Assembly (NCBI GenBank): GCA_946531435.1 | Contig: CAMNAO010000002.1 | Coordinates: 1-64,000, forward strand | DNA length: 64,000 bases | Direction: 5' to 3' | Source: an uncultured Clostridia bacterium | GTDB taxonomy: Bacteria > Bacillota > Clostridia > Oscillospirales > Oscillospiraceae | Part shown: one piece after another, positions 25,567 to 33,686 of the stretch | Layout: the number at the start of each line of letters is the position of its first letter | How positions within the stretch are numbered: position 1 is the first letter of the stretch | The notes under the pieces: generated by a model | The model's input: the letters and a program-made list of their open reading frames with translations, nothing else | The model's database searches: none | What the model was told of the DNA's origin: nothing | Program-made: the position numbers and the translations under genes

Positions 25567-26262
25567 ATGAAAAGAATGATCGCTTTGCTGCTTTGCGTCG
25601 CGGCGCTGCTTGCTCTTGCCGCCTGCGGCGAAAAGGCTGCCGCTCCTGATGAGCATGCGGAAACCGGAACTGCCGACGAGGAGACGGCGGCAACGGTGGG
25701 CGGATGGAAGCGCCCGGATTCCCCTGTGGTGACGGAGGAGCTCTGCGCAAAGCTGGAGAAGGCGCTGGATGGCCTTGTGGGCGCCAGGTATACGCCCGTG
25801 GCCTATCTGGGCAGCCAGCTTGTCAACGGGACGAATTACGCGCTCCTGTGCCGCGTTGCGCCGGTGGTGCCCGATCCGGTGGAAACCTATGCCATTGTCC
25901 ATCTCTATGAGACCCTGGATGGGGAAGTATCCATTACCGATGTCCTGGAATCCGGGAAGGAGACCGGCCTTAACGGGATGATGGGCTCCTGGACGGAGAG
26001 TGAGTCCCTTGAGGTGCCCGAGGATGTGAAGACTTCCCTGGAGAAGGCCGTGGAGGGAAAGCTGGGCGCCGCCTATGCGCCGGTGGCTCTGCTGTCCACC
26101 CAGCTGGTGAGCGGAACGAATTACTGCCTCCTCTGCGAGGTAACGCCGGTGGTCCCCAATCCGGAGAGCTCTTATGTCCTGGTCTATCTCTATGTGAACC
26201 TTGACGGAAACGCGGAGCTGACGGAGACCGTGGAGTTCGTTTCCCAGAACGCTGAGGGCTGA
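25567..26262 (+). CDS. Lipoprotein with two tandem cystatin-like domains
   Basis: Surface lipoprotein of 231 residues, with lipobox LAAC (Cys20) and an acidic linker to about residue 43. Two homologous domains follow (about residues 44-128 and 138-224). Each has a Gly-Trp or Gly-Ser-Trp start, a helix (LCAKLEKALDGLVG; VKTSLEKAVEGKLG), a YxPVAxL strand, QLVNGTNYALLC or QLVSGTNYCLLC, then VVPxP and a YxxVxLYxxLDG hairpin. Q-x-V-x-G followed by TNY is the first binding loop of cystatins, the cysteine-protease inhibitors. The helix-then-strand order also matches. Protease inhibition is inferred only. The domains could be another cystatin-fold adhesion or sensing module. It stands alone between a Lar-like gene and a convergent two-component system. 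Confidence 0.82.
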   Translation: MKRMIALLLCVAALLALAACGEKAAAPDEHAETGTADEETAATVGGWKRPDSPVVTEELCAKLEKALDGLVGARYTPVAYLGSQLVNGTNYALLCRVAPVVPDPVETYAIVHLYETLDGEVSITDVLESGKETGLNGMMGSWTESESLEVPEDVKTSLEKAVEGKLGAAYAPVALLSTQLVSGTNYCLLCEVTPVVPNPESSYVLVYLYVNLDGNAELTETVEFVSQNAEG

Positions 26263-26275
26263 AGGTAAAATAAAC

Positions 26276-26324
26276 AAGGCCCCGGTAAACCGAAGATGAT
26301 CCTTCGGCTTGCCGGGGCCTTTGC
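26276..26324. terminator. Two-way terminator between the cystatin-like gene and histidine kinase
   Basis: AAGGCCCCGG (26276-26285) pairs with CCGGGGCCTT (26312-26321) around an inner hairpin CCGAAG/CTTCGG. The minus-strand side continues GTTTATTTTACC, and the plus-strand T-run is short. Confidence 0.75.
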
Positions 26325-26389
26325 CGTTCCCTCTGGACCGGTTTGGAAGGGGGGCGCCTCTCTCTTTGCATGCTATAGCCTTTCGCCTT

Positions 26390-28567
26390 CTATAGCATGA
26401 ACCCGAATTCCACCCCGCCGTCAATGCTGTTGCCGAACACCGTTCCGCCGTGGAGTTCGATGATGCCCTTGACAATGGGAAGCCCCAACCCGGTACCCTT
26501 GTCGTTCCGGGCGGGGTTTACCCGGTAAAAGCTCTCCCAGACCTTGTCTAACTGCTCCCCGGTGAGCGGTTCACAGTCGTTTTGGACGGAAAAGCGCAGA
26601 TGCTTTCCCTCCCGATCCAGCTTGACCCGGATCTCGCTGCCTTCCCGGCCGTATTTGCTTGCGTTGCTCAGAAGGTTCGTCACCGCCTGCCGCAGCCGCC
26701 CCTCGTCGGCCTGAAGGGGGAAAGCTCCCTCGCCGATCAGGGTCAACCGCTGCTCCTTTTCCTCCATGGATCGGGAAAGACTGCGGCAGACCTCCTCGGT
26801 AAGCTCCCTGAGATCAAAGCTGTCCGCTGCCAGCACCACCTTGCCCGCCTCCAGACGGGATAGCTCCAATAGCTCCATCACCATGCCGTCCAGCTTCTCG
26901 GTCTCCCGCAGGATGATGTCGGCGTATTCATCCCGCTTTTCCTCATTGATCCGCTCCTTGAGCCCCTCGGCGTAGCCGTGGAGAACGGCCAGGGGCGTTT
27001 TCAGCTCATGGGCCATGTCGGAGAGCATTTTTCGCCGTTCTTTTTCAGCGTTTTCTGCGTAATGAAGGGCGGTCTCCAGCCGGGCAACCTTGTTTTTCTG
27101 ATACTGCCGGTCCTCCGCCTCCGTTTCGTACAACCGCTTCAGATCCTCGGCCTCTCTCCAAAGGGCGACAGGCCGATCCGGGGGATAGAGGGTGCGCCAG
27201 TTGTCCCGCATTCCGGCACTGAGTTCCCTCAGTGGCTGAATCAGACGGGAACGGATCCTGCTTCGGACCAGAAGTGTCAGGACCAGAGCCAGCAGTCCCG
27301 TCCAGAAATATACGCCCCGGAGGCGCTGGATTGCCGCCTGCAGAGGGTGGCTCAGGGTGGCGGTGACGAGAAGCGTCTCGCTGCCGCCCCGAAGATATGA
27401 CAAGCCGCCGAAGACGTAGAGATCCCGCAGAGTATAGCTGCTGCTGAGACTTCCCGGGCGGATAAGGGCGCTGCCCGACTCAGGGGTCGTGACGATCTCC
27501 CGCTCCGTCAAAAGCTGGGAGAGGCTTTCAAAGGTTTTTCCCAGATAACGAACAGGCTTTCCGCTGTAGCTCGTCATCTCGGGGTAGAGGGCATAGATGG
27601 TGACCGGCGTCCCCTGTCCCCGGTACTCCTGGGAACGGTCGAACTGGAGCTGCCAGTTAAGAAGCCCCTTTTCGTCCAGCGCGGAGAGAGTATAGCTTCG
27701 CTCCGGGGGCTCGTGGCCGTCATAGCCCTCCTGCTGGGTCTCGGGGTAGACGGCCTGATAGACGAAGGTTTCCGTAGTGAACTCTACCTTCCAGGGGGTG
27801 ATGGAGCCGGTCCCGGAGTCAAAGGGTTCATGAAGGGTGCCGGTGATCTTCAGGGCCACGATGTCATGAAGGCTGCGGGTGCCGGCGTACATGGTGCGAA
27901 AGCGCAGCCAAGGGTCGTCGTGCCAGTCCTCCGCCCCTTTTCCCTCGCTGAGGTCGATCCACCCGTAGTGACGGGCTATGTCGTCGCCCCGGGCCCACTC
28001 TTCCTCGGTGCAGTAGCCGAAATAGAGGTAGTCTCCGCCTGCGTGCAGGAGCCTGCCGCTGCCGTCGTAGAAGGCCACGGCGGTCTCTATGGGGATGAAT
28101 TCCTGATCCTTCAGGGGAGAGAGAACCCGCTCCGTGACTCTGCCGTTGAGACTATAGATCGCGCTGGTCTTGAGGGAGGAGAGCATCCAATATTCCAGAA
28201 GATCGGGGCGCTCCTCCTGCAGCCCCAGCATCCCCCGCTCCCCGTAGGTTTCGTCATAGAAGTCGGGCAGCCGGGCCTGTATGGCCGCCTCCCCGGTGAA
28301 GCTCTGCTGCTGCCAAAACAGCCGGTCTGCCAGCTCCTGGGCCTCCGTCAGGGTAAGCAAAACCATGGCGGTGCCCCAGACCAGCAGGACGAGGAAGATG
28401 AGCCAGCCCGTCACTGCCGGGGTGGCGGAGATGGTTTTTCTGTCACCTCGCGGGCCATTCTCTCCGAAGCCCAGGCGGGAGTGGGTCATCCGGAGCTTAT
28501 CCTCGTTGCTTGTGCTGATATCAAGGGCATGCTGCTGCATGAGCTGACCTTGCAATAGACCCCACAT
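26390..28567 (-). CDS. Membrane sensor histidine kinase
   Basis: A 725-residue kinase partner of the response regulator encoded upstream. The N-terminal about 50 residues are cytoplasmic. Helix 1 is about residues 52-73 and helix 2 about 413-433, leaving a large (about 340-residue) extracytoplasmic sensor of no recognised domain. A HAMP-like linker follows, then HisKA with phosphoacceptor His520 in MAHELKTPL. The ATP-binding domain has NLLSNASKYGREG and GTGLGLPIVKGIIELHGG. GGAGGAATAGC overlaps the end of the regulator gene and fixes this start, so the pair is translationally coupled. The large sensor suggests a sizeable or envelope-derived signal. Confidence 0.94.
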   Translation of the reverse strand: MWGLLQGQLMQQHALDISTSNEDKLRMTHSRLGFGENGPRGDRKTISATPAVTGWLIFLVLLVWGTAMVLLTLTEAQELADRLFWQQQSFTGEAAIQARLPDFYDETYGERGMLGLQEERPDLLEYWMLSSLKTSAIYSLNGRVTERVLSPLKDQEFIPIETAVAFYDGSGRLLHAGGDYLYFGYCTEEEWARGDDIARHYGWIDLSEGKGAEDWHDDPWLRFRTMYAGTRSLHDIVALKITGTLHEPFDSGTGSITPWKVEFTTETFVYQAVYPETQQEGYDGHEPPERSYTLSALDEKGLLNWQLQFDRSQEYRGQGTPVTIYALYPEMTSYSGKPVRYLGKTFESLSQLLTEREIVTTPESGSALIRPGSLSSSYTLRDLYVFGGLSYLRGGSETLLVTATLSHPLQAAIQRLRGVYFWTGLLALVLTLLVRSRIRSRLIQPLRELSAGMRDNWRTLYPPDRPVALWREAEDLKRLYETEAEDRQYQKNKVARLETALHYAENAEKERRKMLSDMAHELKTPLAVLHGYAEGLKERINEEKRDEYADIILRETEKLDGMVMELLELSRLEAGKVVLAADSFDLRELTEEVCRSLSRSMEEKEQRLTLIGEGAFPLQADEGRLRQAVTNLLSNASKYGREGSEIRVKLDREGKHLRFSVQNDCEPLTGEQLDKVWESFYRVNPARNDKGTGLGLPIVKGIIELHGGTVFGNSIDGGVEFGFML

Positions 28568-28570
28568 AAG

Positions 28571-29242
28571 CTATTCCTCCCACTTGTAGCCCGCTTTGAT
28601 GACGGTCCTGATGTGCTCTCCTGCTGCCCCCAGCTTCTGCCGGAGGCGTCCGATCTGGGTGTCCACAGCCCGGGCCTCTCCCTCGTAGTCGTAACCCCAG
28701 CATTTCACCAAAAGCTGCTCGCGGCTCAGAACCAGGGTTTTATTCTGCATGAGGCAAAGGAGCAGGGCATATTCCTTCGGCGTCAGAGGGATCTCCCGGC
28801 CGGATACGGTCACCTTCCGGGTGCTGAGGCGCAGGGAAACGGCCCCTGCTATGAGAAGGTCCCCTTGAATCACTGCCCCCCGACGGCGGCGCACCAGGGC
28901 CTCCACCTTTGCGTAGAGCACCGAGAGTGAGAAGGGCTTGGTAATGTAGTCGTCTGCCCCCAACTCATAGCCCAGAAGCTTATCCTCCTCATCGGAGAGG
29001 GCGGTGAGAAAGAGAATGGGCACATCGCTCCGCTTTCGAATGGCACGGCAGACCGAGAGACCGTCCAGCCCCGGCATCAGGATGTCCAGCAGCACCGCGT
29101 CATATTCCTGCTCCTCCAGCATTTCCAGGGCCCGGATGCCGTCCCCGGCGAGGGTGGGAACGTCCTTTTTGCTGTAACAGTAATCTGCCAGCAGGCGGGC
29201 AATCTTCGCTTCATCCTCCACGATCAGGATGCGGTAATCCAT
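28571..29242 (-). CDS. OmpR-family response regulator
   Basis: A 223-residue DNA-binding regulator. The receiver domain has the acidic pocket at Glu9-Asp10, phosphoacceptor Asp53 in LLDILMPGLDG, Thr in LFLTALSDEED and Lys in DYITKPFS. The C-terminal winged helix (about residues 125-223) contains EIPLTPKEYALLLCLMQN and RAVDTQIGRLRQKLG. The start MDYRILIVEDE follows AAAGGAGGGATGG. The longer frame from 29356 would begin in the promoter region. It is the first gene of the two-component operon. Confidence 0.96.
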   Translation of the reverse strand: MDYRILIVEDEAKIARLLADYCYSKKDVPTLAGDGIRALEMLEEQEYDAVLLDILMPGLDGLSVCRAIRKRSDVPILFLTALSDEEDKLLGYELGADDYITKPFSLSVLYAKVEALVRRRRGAVIQGDLLIAGAVSLRLSTRKVTVSGREIPLTPKEYALLLCLMQNKTLVLSREQLLVKCWGYDYEGEARAVDTQIGRLRQKLGAAGEHIRTVIKAGYKWEE

Positions 29243-29272
29243 GCTCCATCCCTCCTTTGCCTCCATTGTATA

Positions 29273-29298
29273 TTTGCCGTTTGTCATTTCTGTGTCAA
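29273..29298 (-). promoter_or_regulatory. Candidate promoter of the two-component operon
   Basis: A perfect minus-strand TTGACA (29298-29293) is followed 17-20 bases on by AAATATACA, which offers overlapping -10 choices. It lies about 35 bases before the regulator start. Confidence 0.5.
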
Positions 29299-29367
29299 CT
29301 TTAAAGGAATTTTTCTTTTTTTGCAAGCTGTGGTACAATAGGAAGAGTCTACTCAAAGGAGCGCCCC

Positions 29368-30057
29368 ATGACCTACGAAAACATCGTCCCGGCCCGGTTC
29401 CTGGATCGCCCCAACCGCTTCATCGCCCACGCCCGACTGGAGAGTGGAGAAGCTGTCACCGTCCATGTGAAGAACACCGGCCGCTGCAGGGAGCTCCTGA
29501 CGCCGGAGGCCCGGATTTTGCTGCAAAAATGCGATGATCCCAGCCGGAAGACCGGCTGGGACCTCATCAGCGTATATAAAGGGGAGACCCTCATCAATAT
29601 GGATTCAACCGCGCCCAACCGGGTCATCGGGGAGTGGCTCCGCTCCGGCGGGATCCCCGGCGCCGGAGAGATCCGCCCGGAGGTCACCAGGGGCGACTCC
29701 CGCTTCGACTTTGGCTTTTCGCTGGAGGGTCGGCCTGCCTTTGCCGAGGTCAAGGGGGTGACCCTGGAGGAGGAGGGCGTGGCCCGTTTTCCGGACGCCC
29801 CTTCGGAGCGGGCGGTAAAGCATCTCAAAGGCCTGAAACAGGCGGCGGAGGAGGGCTATCCTGCCTATGTGATCTTCCTTATCCAGATGAAGGGAGTGTA
29901 CCTTCTGCAGCCCAACTGGCGGACCCATGAGGCCTTCGGCCTCGCCCTCAAAGAAGCGGCGGAGGCGGGCGTGCGGCTCCTGGCCCTGGATGCTGTCGTG
30001 ACGGAGACGAGCCTGACGGCGGGAGATCCCGTGCCCATTTCCCTGGAGAGAGGGTAA
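29368..30057 (+). CDS. sfsA: SfsA family protein
   Basis: A 229-residue cytoplasmic protein related to E. coli sugar fermentation stimulation protein A, which has an OB-like N-terminal domain and a nuclease-like C-terminal domain. Family marks are ARFLDRPNRFIAHARL at the start, HVKNTGRCRELL, NRVIGEWLRSG, SRFDFGFSLEGRPAFAEVKGVTL (the PD-(D/E)xK-like core) and FPDAPSERAVKHLKGL. The biological role is unclear across the family. A TACAAT -10 box lies about 30 bases upstream (29332-29337), and the divergent regulator shares the region. Confidence 0.94.
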   Translation: MTYENIVPARFLDRPNRFIAHARLESGEAVTVHVKNTGRCRELLTPEARILLQKCDDPSRKTGWDLISVYKGETLINMDSTAPNRVIGEWLRSGGIPGAGEIRPEVTRGDSRFDFGFSLEGRPAFAEVKGVTLEEEGVARFPDAPSERAVKHLKGLKQAAEEGYPAYVIFLIQMKGVYLLQPNWRTHEAFGLALKEAAEAGVRLLALDAVVTETSLTAGDPVPISLERG

Positions 30058-30070
30058 AAGCGAAAAAGAA

Positions 30071-30291
30071 GGCGTTGTCTCAAAATAGCAAAAGCCACGA
30101 GATAAGGACGTAGGGGCGGCTAATAGCCGCCCGCAGAGAGCTTTGATCATCTTACAAATAAGTTGGGCGAATTCGCATGATGATCGTGCGAATTCGCCCA
30201 ACTTATTTACGTGTTCCCACATGTGCCGCGCGGGCGGCTGATAGCCGCCCCTACAGGAGGAAACGACATATAAGATGTTTTGAGACAGCCC
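30071..30291. repeat. Nested palindromic repeat element A (MITE-like)
   Basis: A non-coding element of about 220 bases. The ends are TGTCTCAAAA (30076-30085) and its complement TTTTGAGACA (30278-30287). Inside them GTAGGGGCGGC (30110-30120) mirrors GCCGCCCCTAC (30244-30254), each being the outer arm of a small hairpin (GCGGC...GCCGC). At the centre a perfect 21-base inverted repeat (30157-30177 with 30187-30207) surrounds a nine-base loop. No ORF is present. It shares end and module sequences with the elements near 39.6, 45.4, 52.1 and 59.2 kb. It separates convergent sfsA and trxA and may also end transcription. Confidence 0.85.
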
Positions 30292-30308
30292 TTTTGCTGT
30301 ATTTGAAC

Positions 30309-30620
30309 TTACAGTCCCAGGTTTGCCAGCAAGGCGTCCTTGGGGACAAAGCCCACGGACTGGGCGACCGGCTGCCCGTTCTTGAACAGGACCACGTTGG
30401 GGATGCTGCTGATGCCGTAGGTGGTGGCGAGATTCATGTTCTCGTCTACGTCCACCTTGGCGACGGCCACGTCGTCCCGCTCTGCGGCAATGGTCTCCAG
30501 CACGGGAGCCAGCATCTTGCAGGGCCCGCACCAGCTGGCCCAGAAGTCCACAATCACGGGGACGGCGGCGTTCAGAACCTTCTCCTGAAAGTCATTTTCG
30601 GTTACATGCATGATTTCCAT
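30309..30620 (-). CDS. trxA: Thioredoxin
   Basis: A 103-residue disulfide reductase with active site WCGPC (residues 30-34) in VDFWASWCGPCKMLAP. The cis-Pro segment is SIPNVVLFKNGQ. Full length, no signal peptide, cytoplasmic. GAGGAAAAAACG precedes the start. It lies downstream of an unknown membrane protein gene on the same strand. Confidence 0.97.
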   Translation of the reverse strand: MEIMHVTENDFQEKVLNAAVPVIVDFWASWCGPCKMLAPVLETIAAERDDVAVAKVDVDENMNLATTYGISSIPNVVLFKNGQPVAQSVGFVPKDALLANLGL

Positions 30621-30669
30621 CGTTTTTTCCTCGCTTTATAATGTTTTTTGATCAGTAAGACGGCACCGT

Positions 30670-31617
30670 CTACGGATTGGGATTTGTTCCCAGAGGGTAG
30701 ACCAGATTGGGAAGAACCGTTTTCTTCCTGCGATAGTCCCGGATGCCCAGAAAGGCGCCGAGGCCGGTAAAGAGATAGACCATGGCCAGATTGCCATAGT
30801 AGGTTGAGGTAAGGTCGGTCTCCCGGATCAGCGCCGGAACCGCCCGGAAAGCCTCAAAGAAATCCAGTTTCAGCTCCTTCACCACAACGATGGCCCAGTC
30901 GGCCCGATCACTGAGGTAAACCATCAGCGCCATCATGAGACAGCTGATAACAATGCCTCTTGTGGAATTCTTCCCGCCCAAAAGCTCATAGCCCTTCAGC
31001 GTGCAGATGGCCATGATGACCCCGGAGAGGGCGGAGATCAGGTTGAGCTGACTGAAGGCAATGATTGCAAGGCCGCCTACCAGGGATCCCAGGAGGGCGC
31101 CGACGGCGCCTGCCACGGGGCTCTCCGTTTTGATCCTTTCATTCTCGCGATTTTGCCGGGTTTGCCGCACCGCGGCGGAGTAGCAATCCGGGCAGAAGTG
31201 GGAGGCGGAACCGCCGAGATAGATGGAGGCTACGCTGTCCTCTCTCCCGCAGCCCTGACAGCAATCGGTGAATTGGTTGAGAAGCAGATAGTTCAGTGCC
31301 TCACCGATGGCCTGCCGCAGTTCGTCAATGGCCTTCTTGTCCGACCATTGATGGGGCTTCGTGGTCATGGTGACCCGACGCCCCAGAACCTGGATGGAAC
31401 TGATCACAGCGCAGCCCTTTTCCAGGGGCTGAAAATCCGTGGGCGCGGGATCTATGCCAAAGCGTCTGACGGAGAAGAGAATATCGAAGCGATTCTTGAC
31501 GTTTTCAGGAATCACGGTGACATGATATCCGTTGAGGGTTCCATAGTATAGACCGGACGGCGCGTCCAGGGTAAGACCGAGCTCCCCGGCGCGTTTGCGG
31601 AGGGTGTTTCCCACCAT
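30670..31617 (-). CDS. Membrane protein with cysteine pairs, function unknown
   Basis: Not recognised. The 315 residues start at MVGNTLRKRAG, set by GAGAGGATCAGG. A longer frame from 31707 has no ribosome site. An N-terminal soluble part of about 145 residues ends with CCQGCGRE and HFCPDC (residues about 120-145), a likely zinc site. Four hydrophobic helices follow (for example VGALLGSLVGGLAIIAFS, and LAMVYLFTGLGAFLGI near the end), then a basic tail. Downstream is trxA, 49 bases away. The association of a Cys-rich membrane protein with thioredoxin is suggestive but not proof of a redox link. Confidence 0.72.
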   Translation of the reverse strand: MVGNTLRKRAGELGLTLDAPSGLYYGTLNGYHVTVIPENVKNRFDILFSVRRFGIDPAPTDFQPLEKGCAVISSIQVLGRRVTMTTKPHQWSDKKAIDELRQAIGEALNYLLLNQFTDCCQGCGREDSVASIYLGGSASHFCPDCYSAAVRQTRQNRENERIKTESPVAGAVGALLGSLVGGLAIIAFSQLNLISALSGVIMAICTLKGYELLGGKNSTRGIVISCLMMALMVYLSDRADWAIVVVKELKLDFFEAFRAVPALIRETDLTSTYYGNLAMVYLFTGLGAFLGIRDYRRKKTVLPNLVYPLGTNPNP

Positions 31618-31744
31618 AGACCTGATCCTCTCTTTCCTGCTGCTTGCCCGGACCGGCAGGACCGGCCCGAAAGATGACGGCATAAGTCGACAAAAATATC
31701 CTAACACACTTTCGGGTGCTTGTCCAGTCCGTAAGGAAAAGAGA

Positions 31745-31769
31745 CGCGGGGACCGTTAAGGTCCCCGCG
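31745..31769 (-). terminator. Terminator of the HtrA-type protease gene
   Basis: CGCGGGGACC pairs with GGTCCCCGCG across GTTAA. On the minus strand the stem is followed by TCTCTTTTCC. Confidence 0.75.
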
Positions 31770-31793
31770 GATCGGATGTCAAATCGATAGGGC

Positions 31794-33371
31794 TCAGCCC
31801 GCGTTGGCGCCCTCGGGCACGTGTTCGTCCAGAGTCACGCTGACCTCAATCGTCTTGCTGTCGTCCAGGCGATAGATGGTGAGGGTGATGGTGTCGCCGG
31901 GGGAGTATGCCCTAAGGGCGGATTTCAGCCCTGTTGTGCTGCTGATGGGGTTGCCGTTGACGGCGGTGATGATGTCGTTCTGCTTGAGGCCGGCCTTCTC
32001 GGCGGCGGAGCCGGGATTCACGCCGGCCACGATGACGCCGTCGGGGATGTTGTAGTAGTGCATGGCGAAGGACTGCACCACCTCAGAGACATTGCGGCAG
32101 GTAATGCCCAGGAAGGCCTTGCCGGAGACGTAACCCTTTTCGATGATCTCCAGGGCGGCCTTGTAGGCCGTGTCAATGGGAAGGGCAAAGCTGAGCCCCT
32201 CCACGCCGGTATCGGAGTATTTGGCGTCCACAACGCCCACCACCCGACCGCTGGTGTCGTAGACAGGGCCGCCGGAGTTGCCGGAATTGACAGCCACATT
32301 GGTCTGGAAGACGTAGAGGGAGGAGGAGACCGAGGTGCTGATTTCCCGGTTCAGGGCGCTGACGATGCCGTCCGTCATGGTATAGGTCAGCTCGCCCAGG
32401 GGGTTGCCGACGGCGTAGATCACGTCACCGACCCGCAGGGTCTCAGAAGAGCCGATGGTTACGGGGGTCAGCCCGCTGGCGTCGATCTTCAGAACGGCCA
32501 GATCCTCGTCCTCGTCATAGCCGACGAGCTCGGCGGGATACTCGCTTTCGTCGTGGAGCAGCACCGTAATGTCATAGCCGTAGACCACGGAATACTCCAC
32601 CACATGGAAATTCGTGATGATATAGCCATCTTCAGAGATGATGAAGCCGGTGCCGGAGACGGCTGCGGAGGTGGTCTGACCGAAGTAGTTGGTGGTGACG
32701 GAGATATTGACCCCCACCACCTGCTGACAGGCCAGATCATAGATCTCCCCGGGACTAAGCGGTGCGCCGGTGACAGTCAGATTGGTGGCGCTGCCGATGG
32801 CGGGAACGGAGTCCGTGCTGGGGGCAGCAACAGCGGCGGAGCCAGTCTCGTGATTGGACGAAGGCTGCTTTTCTTCCTCGGTAGCCCTCTCCTCTATCTC
32901 TGCGGGGGCAGCGCTTGCGGTGCTGCGGTCGTGGGCCCAGAGAACAGCGGCTGTGCTGCCGCCGGAGAGCAGGATACAGGCCAAAGCCGCCGCCAGAAAG
33001 CGGACAAAGCCGCTGTGGCCCTTTGCGGGCTTGCTTGCGGGTGCGGGGGCCTCCTGCCGATAGGGGGCGGCGTTTCCGTAGGACCCGCCGGTGGGAGAAT
33101 AGAGCTTGGGACCCATAGAGCCCGCGCTTTGAACCATGGGGTCCCGCCAGGGTGTGGGCGCGTCCCCGCCAGGCCCCTGGGGGCCGTAGTAACCGGTCGG
33201 CGCCTGTCCGTTGTAGTAGGGCGCAGTGGGGATGGGATTATTGCGCGGCGGGTTGTAGCTGGGCGTGTTATAAGCGGGGGAGGAGGGAGCGGAGTGAAAC
33301 GCGGTATCGGGGCCCGGATTCCGGACCTCAGCGGCCTTCAGCTCCTCCTGATTTTTCCGTTCTTCATCCAT
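31794..33371 (-). CDS. HtrA/DegP-family membrane-anchored serine protease with PDZ domain
   Basis: Envelope quality-control protease of 525 residues. The N-terminal about 120 residues are cytoplasmic and rich in Pro, Tyr, Asn and Gly. One helix (about 122-146, FLAAALACILLSGGSTAAVLW) anchors it, with the protease outside. The triad is visible: His in ITNFHVVEYS, Asp in DEDLAVLKID and Ser in VNSGNSGGPVYD. A single PDZ domain follows, with AAEKAGLKQNDIITAVNGNPI. The start MDEERKNQ is set by CAGGAGGAATCAC. The longer frame from 33476 lacks a ribosome site. Firmicute relatives respond to envelope stress. Confidence 0.95.
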   Translation of the reverse strand: MDEERKNQEELKAAEVRNPGPDTAFHSAPSSPAYNTPSYNPPRNNPIPTAPYYNGQAPTGYYGPQGPGGDAPTPWRDPMVQSAGSMGPKLYSPTGGSYGNAAPYRQEAPAPASKPAKGHSGFVRFLAAALACILLSGGSTAAVLWAHDRSTASAAPAEIEERATEEEKQPSSNHETGSAAVAAPSTDSVPAIGSATNLTVTGAPLSPGEIYDLACQQVVGVNISVTTNYFGQTTSAAVSGTGFIISEDGYIITNFHVVEYSVVYGYDITVLLHDESEYPAELVGYDEDEDLAVLKIDASGLTPVTIGSSETLRVGDVIYAVGNPLGELTYTMTDGIVSALNREISTSVSSSLYVFQTNVAVNSGNSGGPVYDTSGRVVGVVDAKYSDTGVEGLSFALPIDTAYKAALEIIEKGYVSGKAFLGITCRNVSEVVQSFAMHYYNIPDGVIVAGVNPGSAAEKAGLKQNDIITAVNGNPISSTTGLKSALRAYSPGDTITLTIYRLDDSKTIEVSVTLDEHVPEGANAG

Positions 33372-33630
33372 AGTGATTCCTCCTGAGAGCCTTGGAAAAG
33401 CCTTGGTTCTTTTTGATGCTCTTATCATACGCGGGCATTGTGAATGGAAAGTGAACAAAGAATGAAGCATTCTCAAATTTTGCTCATCTTCTATGCTTTA
33501 CAAAACGAAGGGAATCATTCATGGACCATTCTGGAAGAAAAGCGATGGAGGGAAGACTTTTCAATTTAAAATATAATACATAAACGCACAAAAACAGTTT
33601 TTTAAGAGAAAAACAGCGCTTTGTAAGTGA

Positions 33631-33663
33631 AAGCCGGGGACCGCATACAGCGATCCCCGGCTT
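33631..33663 (-). terminator. Probable terminator of glnS
   Basis: AAGCCGGGGA and TCCCCGGCTT form a 10-bp stem 24 bases beyond the glnS stop on the minus strand. The following T content is weak. Confidence 0.5.
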
Positions 33664-33686
33664 AAGGTTTTGTAAGGTATGAATCC

